Positions 36,946-48,653 of a stretch of 64,000 bases of DNA are shown one piece after another. The position numbers and the translations under genes were made by a program. The notes beneath the pieces were generated by a model, which was given only the letters and a program-made list of their open reading frames with translations, was not told the DNA's origin and did not search any database. The stretch comes from Stenogyne calaminthoides (lineage: Eukaryota; Streptophyta; Magnoliopsida; Lamiales; Lamiaceae). The stretch covers positions 1 through 64,000 of the forward strand of contig JBBCBC010000008.1 in NCBI GenBank assembly GCA_037126765.1, given 5' to 3'. Numbering within the stretch: position 1 is the first letter of the stretch; every line of letters starts with the position of its first letter.

Positions 36946-37734
36946 TATTTTCCATTCAATATACTTTCATCGTTGCTACATTTTCTTGAAATGTATTCGA
37001 TAAAATTTAATCAAATTTCTCGTTTTCTTATTAATTATTTCATTTTTTGGTTCAATCTACCAAGAAAATGAACTTTCATTTTATTTTCCTTATAATGAGA
37101 TCTTAACAATGTTATATAGGGCGTGGTCAATTATCTGTTAACCTAGCCTTCAAGTTATAATGATATCATGATTATTAATTCGACTAAGAATTTGCATGAA
37201 CGGAATAGTTTGCTTAAATATTGCTCTACCGGATCAGATCATAAAGTGTATTAATTTATTGGTTTAAAGTTAGAGTAAGAATTACAACTTAGAATTGGAA
37301 CAACATCTTAATTCTCCAAAAACACACACACACACACCAGAATATTCATAATTACCCAACATATATATACATGTCATGAAAGCCACGTCAAGGTTTTAAT
37401 TGGAGTTCCTTACCATGCATGAAAGTTAGAAGTAAAATCTTGATTCTGTGTGCTGATTAGGACTTGTAAAGATGGTTTTTTTCTAGTGGGAGAGAGGCAA
37501 AAGAATTAGGGAAACTGGTAAGGTACTCAAAGCGTTTGCTCAAGTTCATCGTACACAAAGCAATATAGGAAGCATACTCTCTCTCTCTCTCTCCTGTCCA
37601 AATTCATCTGTTACATGAAAAAAAACCAAAAAGTATTAGTTCATATGATGAAAAGTATTAGTTGTATACTGAAAAAATGTTAATAATTCGGTCTACAAAC
37701 TAATAGTACTTACTGTCTTTTGTATAAACTAGTA

Positions 37735-38036
37735 CTCCCTCCGTCCCGCACTTGATTTATCATTTACTGTTTGCAAGGTATTTAATGTAAGAGTTGTTTA
37801 TTTTTATTTGGGGGTATAAATTGATGTTTTATTAGGGGCAAAACATATCATTCTACTTTATTGATAAAGTGGATGTTTTTTGGTTAATAGTTTGAAGGAT
37901 GTGTATGGTAAATAAAAGATGTTTGTAGGGTGAGTTAGAAATGATGTGATGACTTTATGTTATTTATGGAAAGGAAAAATAAGTATAGGACAAACATTTT
38001 TGGAGAACAGAAAATCGAAAAATGAGACAGAGATTG
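37735..38036. mobile_element. Decayed Stowaway-like MITE
   Basis: The left end CTCCCTCCGTCCCGCACTTG is canonical, with TA in front. The right end (GAAAAATGAGACAGAGATTG followed by TA) is a mutated match. No coding sequence. The spacer on either side (36946-39212) contains (CA)n near 37324 and (CT)n near 37579 and no gene I can support. Confidence 0.6.
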
Positions 38037-39212
38037 TATTTTTCTTCTTATAAACTAATACTTCACATTATATATTTCAATATTTTTTATTTTTTTAGTG
38101 AATATGTCAAATTTTACTCAAAATTGCACCAAGTCCTGGTATTCTTAAAATTTTCCCATATTGTATTCTGACATTTTTAATACACTGTCATATATACATT
38201 GATAACATTAATTAATTAAAAGGGTGCATTGATTGTGATAATCGGACGTAATTTGATGCTAAGCCATGATAGAACTAAAGTCATTAATTGCACCAGGGAA
38301 CAAAAGAAAAAAAGCAAAGCTTCTGAATAAAGAAAAAGGGTGAAAAGTATAATAGTAACAGGCTAACGGCTTTGTACAGGTTTCATTTGATTTTTCATGT
38401 TTGGTACTATCACGGAAAAAGAGTCAATAAAATGTACTGTCTTCCAAAATATTACTATAATTTCTTGTTCATTTATTTACCCACAAAACTCGATAAAATT
38501 CGATATAAAATGTTAGGATGACTCATAGTTAAAATTCGATGTAAAATGTTGTTTTACAATAAGTTAGGATTTCCTTTTTCCTTTTTCCTTTTTAATAACT
38601 CTAAACGTTCGTGCATTTAACTTTGATAGGATGTACATATTTTTTTAACGAGTATACTTAATGCCTATTCAGCGATTATAAAAACTCAAGATTTCATGAG
38701 TTAATTTCGTATTTTGATTCACTAATGCATGATTACATGATCAGTAAGATAAAATCACTTTAACCCGATATAACTGGAAAATACTTTTACATATATTTTT
38801 TCAGACAACTGTTCATGCATGTGAAATGAAATTGTTCAGTTTTCAATACACCACAAACCATCCTTTAAATAAACTTAGAGATGAAGGGAAGTTGTTGGTG
38901 GCTCGCTCAACTGTTGATTCGAGCTCAAACAACGAGAAAAAATAACCTTTCGACTGCTCGATAAAAATCACAAGGTTTAATACAACTATCTAAATTGCAC
39001 TTTATCAAATGAAGTAAAGGGTCTTCCTCATTAGATATTATGAGACATTCCAGCGGTCTCCGAACAAAAGTGAGCAGCTTTATTTGCATGCAGCAGATCA
39101 ATATTGAAAAAAACGAAAGCAATCATCACAGTCCAAATGAACAATGCCCATTTTGACCACAACTTAAAGCAAGATGAGAAATATTACGGACAGGTCTCTA
39201 TATGGTACCAAT

Positions 39213-42200
39213 TTAATTAACATCCAAGTTGAGAGGTTGGCGAAGGAAGCGTTCCATCTGGGCTGCCCTCGTCCTTATAGACATATCGAACACTTTATTG
39301 TCAAATTCAACAATGAGCCCACCAAGAATATTGGGATCAACCTATAGAAAAATCAGTAACAAAAAGGATGATTTAGTCTTTTCACCAGGTAAAAATTGTA
39401 GCATAACATATCTTTATATGATAGTACAAGATAGTAGAGTTTACCTTCTGTTCAACCTTAACTTTGGTCCCTTGTCCAAGTATCTCCTGCAGGGTTTCTT
39501 TCAATTGTTTTTCCTCTTCCGCAGGCAGAGGCTGCACAAACAAGAGCAAAGAATATTGAGCATAAAAACGGGTGAATGCAAATAAATGAAGCTATGCTAG
39601 TTATGATCCACACATATATAAGCATCTTTGTTATACAAAAAACAGAGTAAAATGAATCATCACGTAAAAGACCTCTAAGATCATACAAAGATGTGTATAG
39701 TTTGATCCCGAGACAAACCATACAAGTAGACAACTAAGAAAGATGTGAATAGTTTGATCCCAAAACATAGTTATGCTAATTCTTTACTGTTTTTAGGTAA
39801 GATGACAATCTATCACTGGTATATATAAAATTAACTGATATGGCATATATCTGTCATTTATTCACTAAACAAATTGCTATGTTCTAGCCAAGTCATATCT
39901 GAATACTACATACAAAATCTATATTGCAACAGTAAGAAAAAGAATATCTAAAGTCTAACACAATGTAGACAAATACACATAGGTATCAGGACACTGAAAT
40001 TTGGCTGAGAGCAGCATACATTGGTGTGGGTGGGTGGGTGGGTGTGTGGGGGGGGAGGTGTTACACACAGGTAGCAACATATCAAGTGTCAAACTTACAA
40101 TAACAGAGGTTACTATTGCTTGAACTTCCCCTCTATGTGCCATGGTCAGCTTGGAGAATCTCTGGGCTATACGTTCAATTAGTCGCAGTCTACCATTTTC
40201 AGCAGTAACAACTAATACAAAGATGACAGAATATGTCATGTTATAATATATTTAGACAAAATGAGATAATATGACTTACTTCCAGAAAGTAAATGAAATA
40301 ATTTAATCAGCAGAATACATCACTGTTAGATTGATCATTGATGTCAGTGTCTGCATACAAGAACGATGAAAATATAGCTACCACATCGCAAGCTTACATA
40401 ATTTACGGGAGAAAACTCTTTATCATTCGATGTTTTAACTCATGACCATGTTTTCCATTTATTCCTAGCCTCAAAAGGTGGAATACTCAGAAAAATTATA
40501 TATGTATATAATGTTTATAAACTCATGAGTATACTCTCCATTTTATTTCTTATTTCAAAAGGAAGAATACTCAAAAAGCTTAGTAGTGCATATATATGAA
40601 TATAAAAGATATTTGCAAAATATCAAGTGTGTTTCTTCCTTTTAGCTCCATGCACTACATTCTTATGTCTCCCACACGGTCATGACCTATTTACTGAATG
40701 AACTCCAACACCGATCTCTCTCTTTCCTGTTCCACGATCATCCTCAACCTATCAACCTAGAGAGCACTTTTGTGACAACCAACCTCCCAACCCCCTGCAA
40801 CCCCAGGACCACTTTCCACCGTCAACCCATGCAAGTCAAGGCATAAAGGTACTATAAATGTCGTCTTGCCTGCCTTTCCCCATCAAATTTCCTCCATGAC
40901 CATTTTGACAATGCTGACTCACTTTTCTTAAAACAAGTAAAGTGACTCAACGAAGTGAGCCAACCAATGGCATCCAGTTCAAAATTAAGGTATCATATGA
41001 CTCCTTTAATGAGACAGTTTTCTGATTCAAGAGCATGCATAATGCTAAAAAGTCATTATTAAGTATTAAGACAAATAGAAAGATTAAAAACACTAACCCA
41101 AGAAATTCTTTGTGATGTCTGAAAATTTAGCTTCAGCACAAATATCGGTTAAGGCCTTAACTCTTGTGTCTTTGGCAACTGAAACATCCTTCATGAATTG
41201 AGAAAATGTTGGGCTTTTCTTAGACGCCTCAACAAGAGAAAGGAGCTCAGATTCAACCTTGTCCAACGTGTTTGTCTTCACTGCTGCAATATATAAGGCC
41301 GTGGCATAGTTTCCAGTTGCCCCAAACAATTTTAAAGGAACCTGAAACACAATCAAACAACTCAGAACCAAGATATTACAATGTCCCAACTCCCAAGTAG
41401 TTTTATGATTACATACTCTCCATTAGCATAACCATAGGATATAAATTTTGTTCAATCTGCAAACATAACACATTAGCTCGATAACCAACCAAGTCAGTAG
41501 GTTAAAACAACCATCATAACAAAACTAATTACGTAACAATTAGCCTAGACAATTTGAACTTTCAAGTTCAAGCTGTGAATCATAATTCGAATGAAAGATT
41601 TCAGCTAAAAGGGATAGTCTAAACCAACTCTTTTTCTGAAATGATGATAAAACAAAGAATGCTGGATTAGAAACTTATCAAGGATGGACTGCTGGAGTAT
41701 CAAATGACAATTACCTTAACATTCTGCTCTTTAGCTGGAGCACCACTTGCATAGCTCCTTGCAAACTGAAACCAATAACACCAACCAACAGCTTAATAGA
41801 ATTCCATGCCTCTAATATATATGTCTGCGTTATACACACACATAAATACAAACATATATAACATTTCACCAGGATAGAGAAGAAGCCATATCCCAATAAA
41901 TGTTATTTCAATTCGTAAAATAAACTCGGCAAAACAATTAAGAACTACATTAAAAATATAGAATCCATTATTTCGGACAAAAACACAAAAGTCCTAATGG
42001 GGGAGGGGGGAGCCAATAGCATTTCTGATAAAACAAAATTAACAAATGTCAGAATAATACACCAAAATAAGGGGTGGAAACTGGACACAAGCAGCCGATA
42101 ACAAAATCACTTTCCAGGAGAGAAAATTACAACTGCATCGATTAAGAGAAAATGATAAACACTGAAAAACGCCCATTCTATAATCGAGAGATTTGTTGAT

Positions 42201-42381
42201 GAACAACTAAAACACAATTCTCAGTAAATAAAACGAAAATCTGCAAATCTACTATGTTTGGTTATACCTCAGTGTTACAGATGGTAGGGCATAGTACGGA
42301 GGATCTGTCAAAGGAAGAGGGATTTCCAGCGGCCGAAGCTCGGCGGAGCAGAGGAAGACCAGATCTCAAACGCCCTGCCAT
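39213..42381 (-). CDS. Mitochondrial ATP synthase OSCP (subunit O/delta)
   Basis: The oligomycin-sensitivity-conferring protein ties the F1 head to the peripheral stalk of ATP synthase in the mitochondrial matrix. Six exons on the minus strand: 42381-42268, 41765-41715, 41341-41098, 40211-40099, 39531-39445, 39341-39213; 245 residues, phases agree. The first ~38 residues (MAGRLRSGLPLLRRASAAG) are Arg-rich and lack acidic residues, as in a matrix presequence; FARSYAS is a plausible cleavage region. The mature part shows VPLKLFGATGNYATALYIAA, the helical N-terminal domain, AENGRLRLIERIAQRF and the conserved C-terminal VDPNILGGLIVEFDNKVFD then MSIRTRA. It is intact and of normal length. One intron carries a G-rich tract at 40023-40058. 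Confidence 0.95.
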
Positions 42382-43198
42382 TTCCGTCTCAGAATTTGTG
42401 AATTAATCTCTCTTTTACCGCTTTGATTTCTGTTGTTTTACTCTGCCTTCTCGCGAGCGATACTGCGCTTTCAATTTCAGGATTGGAATAGTGAAAAGGA
42501 AAACAAGGTGCTAAGAAACCCTCTCACCCGAGGGTGTATCAAGTTTAGGTGCTACCTAGGTAATTAAGTGACACGTGTTTTTTTGCGAGTTGCGACTGAT
42601 TCGCTTTGTAACAGTATTTTTATTAAATTAAAAATCACAAATTTAAAAAACAAAATATATCTATGCTGCTACAATTGCACCTTGTGAATTGAACTTTTAA
42701 CATTTGCAGGGATGTTATCGAATTTTTAAATTATTGTATAAAAAAAATCGGACGAATTCGAATGCCAAAAAACCATATGTTGCTTGTAAATTTTAAATAT
42801 TATTTTGGTCCGTGTATTAAAATAATCAATTCGCATTACTTTTTTCAAAAGGAAAATGAACTACAAGAGCTGAAATCAGCCAGCACTGATCGAGAGAATG
42901 AAGTCCGGAGGGGACGATCAAGAAAGATTACAAGATGGATTGAATTTCGCATGAAAAGCTAACTCATGTTGAAAACCCGCCTTTTTCAGAACATACCCAA
43001 ACAGGGGATAAGAAATTAAGTTTTTTTAATTAATTTGGAATTCGAAATACACGATAACTGTCAAATTTTTTATTGAAAACTAAAATTAAAAATTAATTTT
43101 ACCAATTGAAATTTATAAATCTAAGATCTTGTTTGAAATGGTTTCATTTTTTTTTTTTATTTTATAATAAAAAAATTGTGGAGTAATTGTTTAAAGAT
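42382..43198. other. ATP synthase upstream region and a possible gene scrap
   Basis: 42382-42540 is the promoter and leader side. At 42851-42962 (+) the sequence after TTTTTTCAAAAG reads ENELQELKSASTDRENEVRR then GRSRKITRWIEFRMKS and stop. It is charged and coding-like in an AT-rich setting. I do not recognise it, and it has no start or partner exon. Confidence 0.3.
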
Positions 43199-43207
43199 GT
43201 TATAAGT

Positions 43208-43927
43208 GTTGTTGTTGTTGAACCGGGTTGAACCGGTTAAAAAATATGCATAAAACAACTTTTAAGGTTGAACCGGTTCAACCGGCCAACCGGAAAAACC
43301 GGTTTCCCTTTTTTTTAATATTTTTAAAATATTTTTTTTTCTCATTTTCCTCCAACACTTTTGATGTGGAATAAATGTATGAGGTGGACTAACCCTTTTA
43401 TAATATTCCCTCTCATATTTTCTTTCAACACTTTCGATGTGGAATAAATGTATGAGGTGGGATAATATGAATCAAGGTCCACATTCACTCCTTTTATAAT
43501 ACTTCATCTCATATTTTCCTCCAACACTTTCGATGTGGGACAAATATATGAGATAAGGTACACTTTTTCCCCTTTTATATTATTTTCTCTCACATTTTCT
43601 TCTAACATTTTCGATGTGGGACAAAATTTTGAGATTTTACTTTCTCTTACATTTCCTTTAATATTTACTCGATGTGTGATAAAAATATAAGATTCGCTTT
43701 TCCCTTTTAAGTTACTCTCTCATATTATTATGTTATTTTTTATTATGATCATGATTCTATTGTGTTTTCTTAAATATAAAAAGTTATAAGATATATTTAT
43801 TTTATTTTTTAACTAAATATAAGAAATATTGAAAAAAAATTAGGCAGAAATCATTTTAACGGTTGAACCGGTCCGACCGATTGAACCATTGACCGGTGGT
43901 CTGTCCGGTTTGGTTATGAAAAGACTG
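43208..43927. mobile_element. AACCGGTT-rich terminal-repeat element (MULE-like), copy 2
   Basis: Flanked by perfect 9-bp direct repeats GTTATAAGT (43199-43207 and 43928-43936), the Mutator-type duplication size. The ends are dense in GGTTGAACCGG/AACCGGTT, and the right end (CCGGTTTGGTTATGAAAAG) resembles that of the element at 28754-29711. The core holds about five degenerate copies of a 75-80-bp unit with CAACACTTTCGATGTGG. No protein is encoded. Confidence 0.8.
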
Positions 43928-43936
43928 GTTATAAGT

Positions 43937-44175
43937 TGAATTAATCAAATGGCGCTTAATTAATTCACAATAAGACGGTTTTCCAAATGGGCCGAAAACG
44001 GCCTATTGGGCTTTTAAAATTATGGTCTGTGAAATTAAGTTCCACCTATTCAAGTCATGATTTTGTATTATGGGCTAGATTTTGGGATTGACTAACTAGC
44101 TTTGGGCCAATATCAACATATGGCCCATGATATCCGTACCACTCCTCCTGGTAAGATGAACATGTCTCAAATATA
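43937..44175. other. Short spacer
   Basis: No gene seen; AT-rich sequence between two mobile elements. Confidence 0.4.
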
Positions 44176-44457
44176 CTCCGTCCGTTAAGGTAACCTTTAC
44201 ATTTGGATCGACGCATGTTTTAAGAGATATAATACTAAATATAGTATTAGTTGGTGAATTAGATAAGAAAAGTAAAATAATTGAAAGACAAAAAAGAAAT
44301 ATGTGTATTTTAATATTAATTGAGTGTTAATTAATTAACGTTAAGTAAAAACAAGAATAATTGTTAAGAAAAATGGGCCCTCAAATTGCCAAATAAGAAA
44401 ATGTAAAACTTAGGACACTCAAAATGGTAAAATGTAAAGCTCACGGAGCGGAGGGAG
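44176..44457. mobile_element. Stowaway-like MITE
   Basis: The left end CTCCGTCCGTTAAGGTAACC and right end TCACGGAGCGGAGGGAG are imperfect inverted repeats flanked by TA. Subterminal TTTACATTT and AAATGTAAA also pair. The spacer from 44458 to 45465 is AT-rich with no gene seen. Confidence 0.75.
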
Positions 44458-45465
44458 TATCAGATTTCTAATCTAATTATTATCCTTCAAAAAGAAATAT
44501 CTTCGATTATTATGTTGAAATCAATGTTATTTATGTTTTGAATTTCGACATTAAGCTTCATATAACTACTCATCTAATGATTAGTACATCTAAAACATTT
44601 GTATACTAACTTTTCTAAAATAAATACAATTAGACTGTAGTTGCACATATTTTTTTCTTCTGACTTTTTTTTTTTTAAAATAAATACAATTAGACATTTG
44701 TATATACTGTATATTTTTTTCTTCCGACTTTCATCAATCACAAATTCATAATCATGAGCCGCCCTGGAATAATAATGATTTGATGTAAATAAAGAGTTGA
44801 TATGTGTGAAATTTGTTCACCGTGAAATTGATTTTTTTTATACATGCATACTCTTTAGTAATATAAGTCACATCATTCAGTTATCACTGCGATACCCTCT
44901 GTTATAATATAAATCACACAATTCTCTTTTATAAGTAATACCCTTTATAGTAAAAAATCAAACCCATTATAATAAAATATCACACTCTTTAATAATATAA
45001 GTCATATTCCTTAACCCTTATACATTTCATAATCGTGATTACTCCTTAGCCCAAGTAATGATAATGAATTGACCAATGGTTTGGTTTGGATAAAGTCAAA
45101 TTAGTCGTGCCAAAACTTGTGTAAGATTCGCGCTGACCTCCATCATTTGAGAATGGACGAAGACAATTTAACCAAAAAAGTTTGAATTATTCGACAATTT
45201 TGAAAGGAATTTACAAATTATTTTAAGCTATTTACGTGATATATATCTGCCTTATACTTTTCGTACCATGTATTAATTAATTTTATTTATTTCATGTCTT
45301 GAATTATTAAGAGAAATTTTGCAAGTCGATAATTAATAATCCAACATGCTACCCAAGTTAAACAAATTGAATGTAAATAAGTTGTATATTTAAAAAATGC
45401 ATTTGAATTGCATGTGTATCTGTTCATACAAGACCTTATCTTGAAAATTTTACTATTTTTTAAAT

Positions 45466-46175
45466 GAGTGACTCTCATGTGCACCATTTGCACAAGATGC
45501 AATTGGTGCACTTGAATTCAATTTCAATTTAAATGAAGCATCTACATCATAAATATTAAATAATTAACCTTAAATCATGACTTATTCGGGCCGGGTGAAC
45601 CATGAACCACTCGGGCCGGAAAACAAAAAACCTAAAATTAAAATTAAAGTTAAAAGCAAATTGAAATTAAAAAAAAAAAACTCCTAAAATTAAAATTGCA
45701 CAGGAATTTGCCATGTTATTAACGTAGGGATAAGGAAGAAGTACATGTGAAGCCAAACAAGTTAATTTTATTAGTCGTTATTATATATAATTACTAAGAA
45801 ATCATTTTATTAATTCAAAATTTTAAAAAGACAAATTCTCCAGTGCACCATCAATTTGGTGCAATTTAATTTTAGGAGTTATTTTTCTTATTTTTTTTAG
45901 TTTTAGTTTTTTTTTTTTTTTGCAATTTTCAGTTTTCTTTTAACTTTAATTTCAGTTTTACTTTTTTTTTTGACCCGGAACCAAACCTGGCCCGAGTGGT
46001 TCATGGTTCATTCGGCCCAAGTGGTTCATAGTTCACTCGGTCCGAATGGTTCATATATGATTTAAAAGTCATTGTTTAGGAATTAGGGTTTAGAGTGAAA
46101 AGTTCATCCAAAATTAAAATTGAATTCAATTGTACCAATTTAAATTGATATATGGGGTGTACATGAGAATGACTC
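45466..46175. mobile_element. Foldback element, ~710 bp
   Basis: The two halves are inverted: GAGTGACTCTCATGTGCACC at the left pairs with the complement of GTACATGAGAATGACTC at the right. Internally CGGGCCGGGTGAACCATGAA and AACCACTCGGGCC pair with GGCCCGAGTGGTTCATGGTT. A/T tracts fill the centre. No protein is encoded, which fits a MITE or foldback transposon. Confidence 0.7.
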
Positions 46176-47426
46176 AAAGTATAAACGATCAATTCATGAT
46201 TCATACGATGTCTTATAGTTCCTAATTAACCAACATATTTATAAATCACATATATATACTACGAACATGCATCATTTATATATAAAAAAAAATCCCGAGT
46301 TAATTCTTCTGTTGATATATGGCATAAATTATCAACTCTTATTGTCAACTAGATAGTAGTTTTAACTACTACATTAAAAAATAAGGATTCCTAACAGCCA
46401 TGGCTTAATCACTCCATTAAAATAACTTTCCGACCGAAGAACACAAACAGTCTGTAATTCAATGGAAACAAATAGGTATACGTAATTGGTGCATTGCTGG
46501 AACTTAATAATAATTGAATTATACTTTGTCTCTAACCAATCAAATTAATAATCGTTATTATCGATTTTTAATGAAAAGTGTCAGTATTTTGTCATTGCAT
46601 TGAAGATATTAATTGTAATTATATGTTTACATGTTGAAATGGTAAACTATATATATTATTGGGTGGATCTGATAATTTAATATGGAACTAGAACCAGCTA
46701 GTGTTAATTAAAAAATGGTAGTAATAATTAAGGGCATGTTTAACACCGCGCGTGCTACTTTTTTTAATTGTTTAAGTTTGTAATATGGGAAAAGAATCAA
46801 AATGCCCTGTCTTGTAATCAGCTGAAGTATTTTGCCTCGTTTCTATGAAAAGAATATATTTGGCCTTTTTAATATCCTTCATAAATTAGTGGGTGGTGAA
46901 TTGACTCTTTACCCCTCAATCCCAATTTTATCAAATCTCAATCACCAAACGGTTATTACCAATCCATTCATTTTATAAAATCCTGTTGGGATATTTTATA
47001 AAATCCCAATCACCAAAGCGGTTATTCCCAATCCCAAATTGAGGGGAACTCACGAAATCGGTAAATAGTTTAATAGTAGATGTGAATTTTTTGTTTTACT
47101 TTTACTCGGAAGAAAAAATAAGCCGGTGAAGAATTTCCGATGATTTAAGAATAACTCAGATTTGATCCCGATCTGGTCATTTGCGTGATCGTGAAAATCA
47201 TCTTCTTTACCCATCTCCCCATCTCAAAAGAGGGGCGTGATTGAGATCCGAATCTTTCATTAGTTAGTTCTTTGATGATCATAATATGAGGGTTTCCATA
47301 CCGATATTAAACTTAAGATCGGCGTCCATACCCGATCGATATCTCGACGATCATATATCGAGAATCGATCATCGGAGAAGAAATCGATTGAAAATCGATC
47401 GGCATCTCCTTCGAGAATCATAACCC
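46176..47426. other. Spacer and candidate left edge of the composite element
   Basis: A short palindrome is visible (CCCCTCAATCCCAATTTT at 46911 against CAATCCCAAATTGAGGGG at 47027). From about 47250 the sequence is rich in GATCG/CGATC words and runs up to ATGAAAGCTATTGAAG|GTAAG (ATG 47427), which looks like the leader and first short exon of the Ulp1-type gene. Confidence 0.4.
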
Positions 47427-47559
47427 ATGAAAGCTATTGAAGGTAAGAAGTATTTCTTACTTATCTCGCTATTGAAGGGTTTTAATTTTGTTGAGCATTT
47501 GTGGAATTCGTTAAAATTTGCCCAAAATATTGTTTGATGTTTTGGGTAAAATTCATAAT

Positions 47560-48400
47560 GAATATGGAATTTGATGTTTTGTGTTAAATTTATCCTATGA
47601 AGATGGAATTTGATGTTTTGGGAAAATTAGATAATGAGTATTTATTTTGATGGATTTTACCCTCTTCGATCTTTGATTATCTTGGTGGTGTGTTCATTGT
47701 AATGTTGCATGTTTGTTCTAATAAGTAAATTTTGACATTGTGTATATGCTGAATCATTTAGTGTTTGAGTAAGATGATTATTTCAAAGTATCATATCCAC
47801 GGTTATTCCCAATCCCTCAAGTAAATAGAATTAGATGTGAATTTTTGTTTTTTTGCAAACAATTTGTTAATCTGCGTCGGGACATTGTACATTGCTTAGA
47901 TATGACAATTATTTCAGACGCAAGGGTTTCCATATTTGAAGAGTATGATGTATCGACATCAATGTTGTAACCCTCTATTGAAGGGACTATTGAATGTAAT
48001 GGGCATTTTAATTTGAAAATTTGCCCAAACATATTAAAGGGTAAAATAACATAAATATGGAATTTGATGTTTTATGTTAAATACCTATGAAGATGGAATT
48101 TGATGTTGAATTAGATAAAATATTTATTTTTGGATTTTCAATCCGAACTATTATCTTTGTGGTGTGTTCATTGTAATGTTGCATGTTTGTTCTAATAAAT
48201 AAAAGATTGTGTATATCTTCATTTAGTGTTTGAGGAAATGATTATTTATATATCCGATGTGCTTTTTTTGCAAACAATTTTTAATCTGCAGGACATTGTA
48301 CATTGCTTAGATATGACAATTATTTGAAATTTGAAGAGTATGATTTTTCATCAATGTTGTACCTCTAGGTTTGAAATTTGGAAGGGATAAAGGGTGTTTA
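47560..48400 (+). repeat. Tandem duplication of the 5' part of the Ulp1-type gene, second copy eroded
   Basis: The segment from GATGGAATTTGATGTTTTG to CATCAATGTTGTA occurs twice: about 47560-47970 and 48055-48365. Shared landmarks include GTGTGTTCATTGTAATGTTG and GACATTGTACATTGCTTAG. The second copy has lost many short blocks. In copy 1 the 3' part reads LRRDIVHCLDMTIISD then ARVSIFEEYD before a stop, so it includes a coding segment of the DUF1985 gene. Confidence 0.75.
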
Positions 48401-48653
48401 AAAAAAGTTTGAAGTATTCTTGGACAATTTATGAATTTGAGAAATATGTTATTTCAATCTGAACTAATAAATATTTCAAACAAGGTAAAAAGGTGTCTAC
48501 AATAAATATTTCAAACAAGGTAAAAAAAAGGTGTTCAAAATGGAATGATATAAAGGATGCTTTTGTCAAATCGATGGAGAGTCAAGGAAGATAGTTTGAA
48601 ATTGGCATTGTTGTTGATCGGAAGATAGTTTGCGGGTTGCGGGTTTGTTGTAA

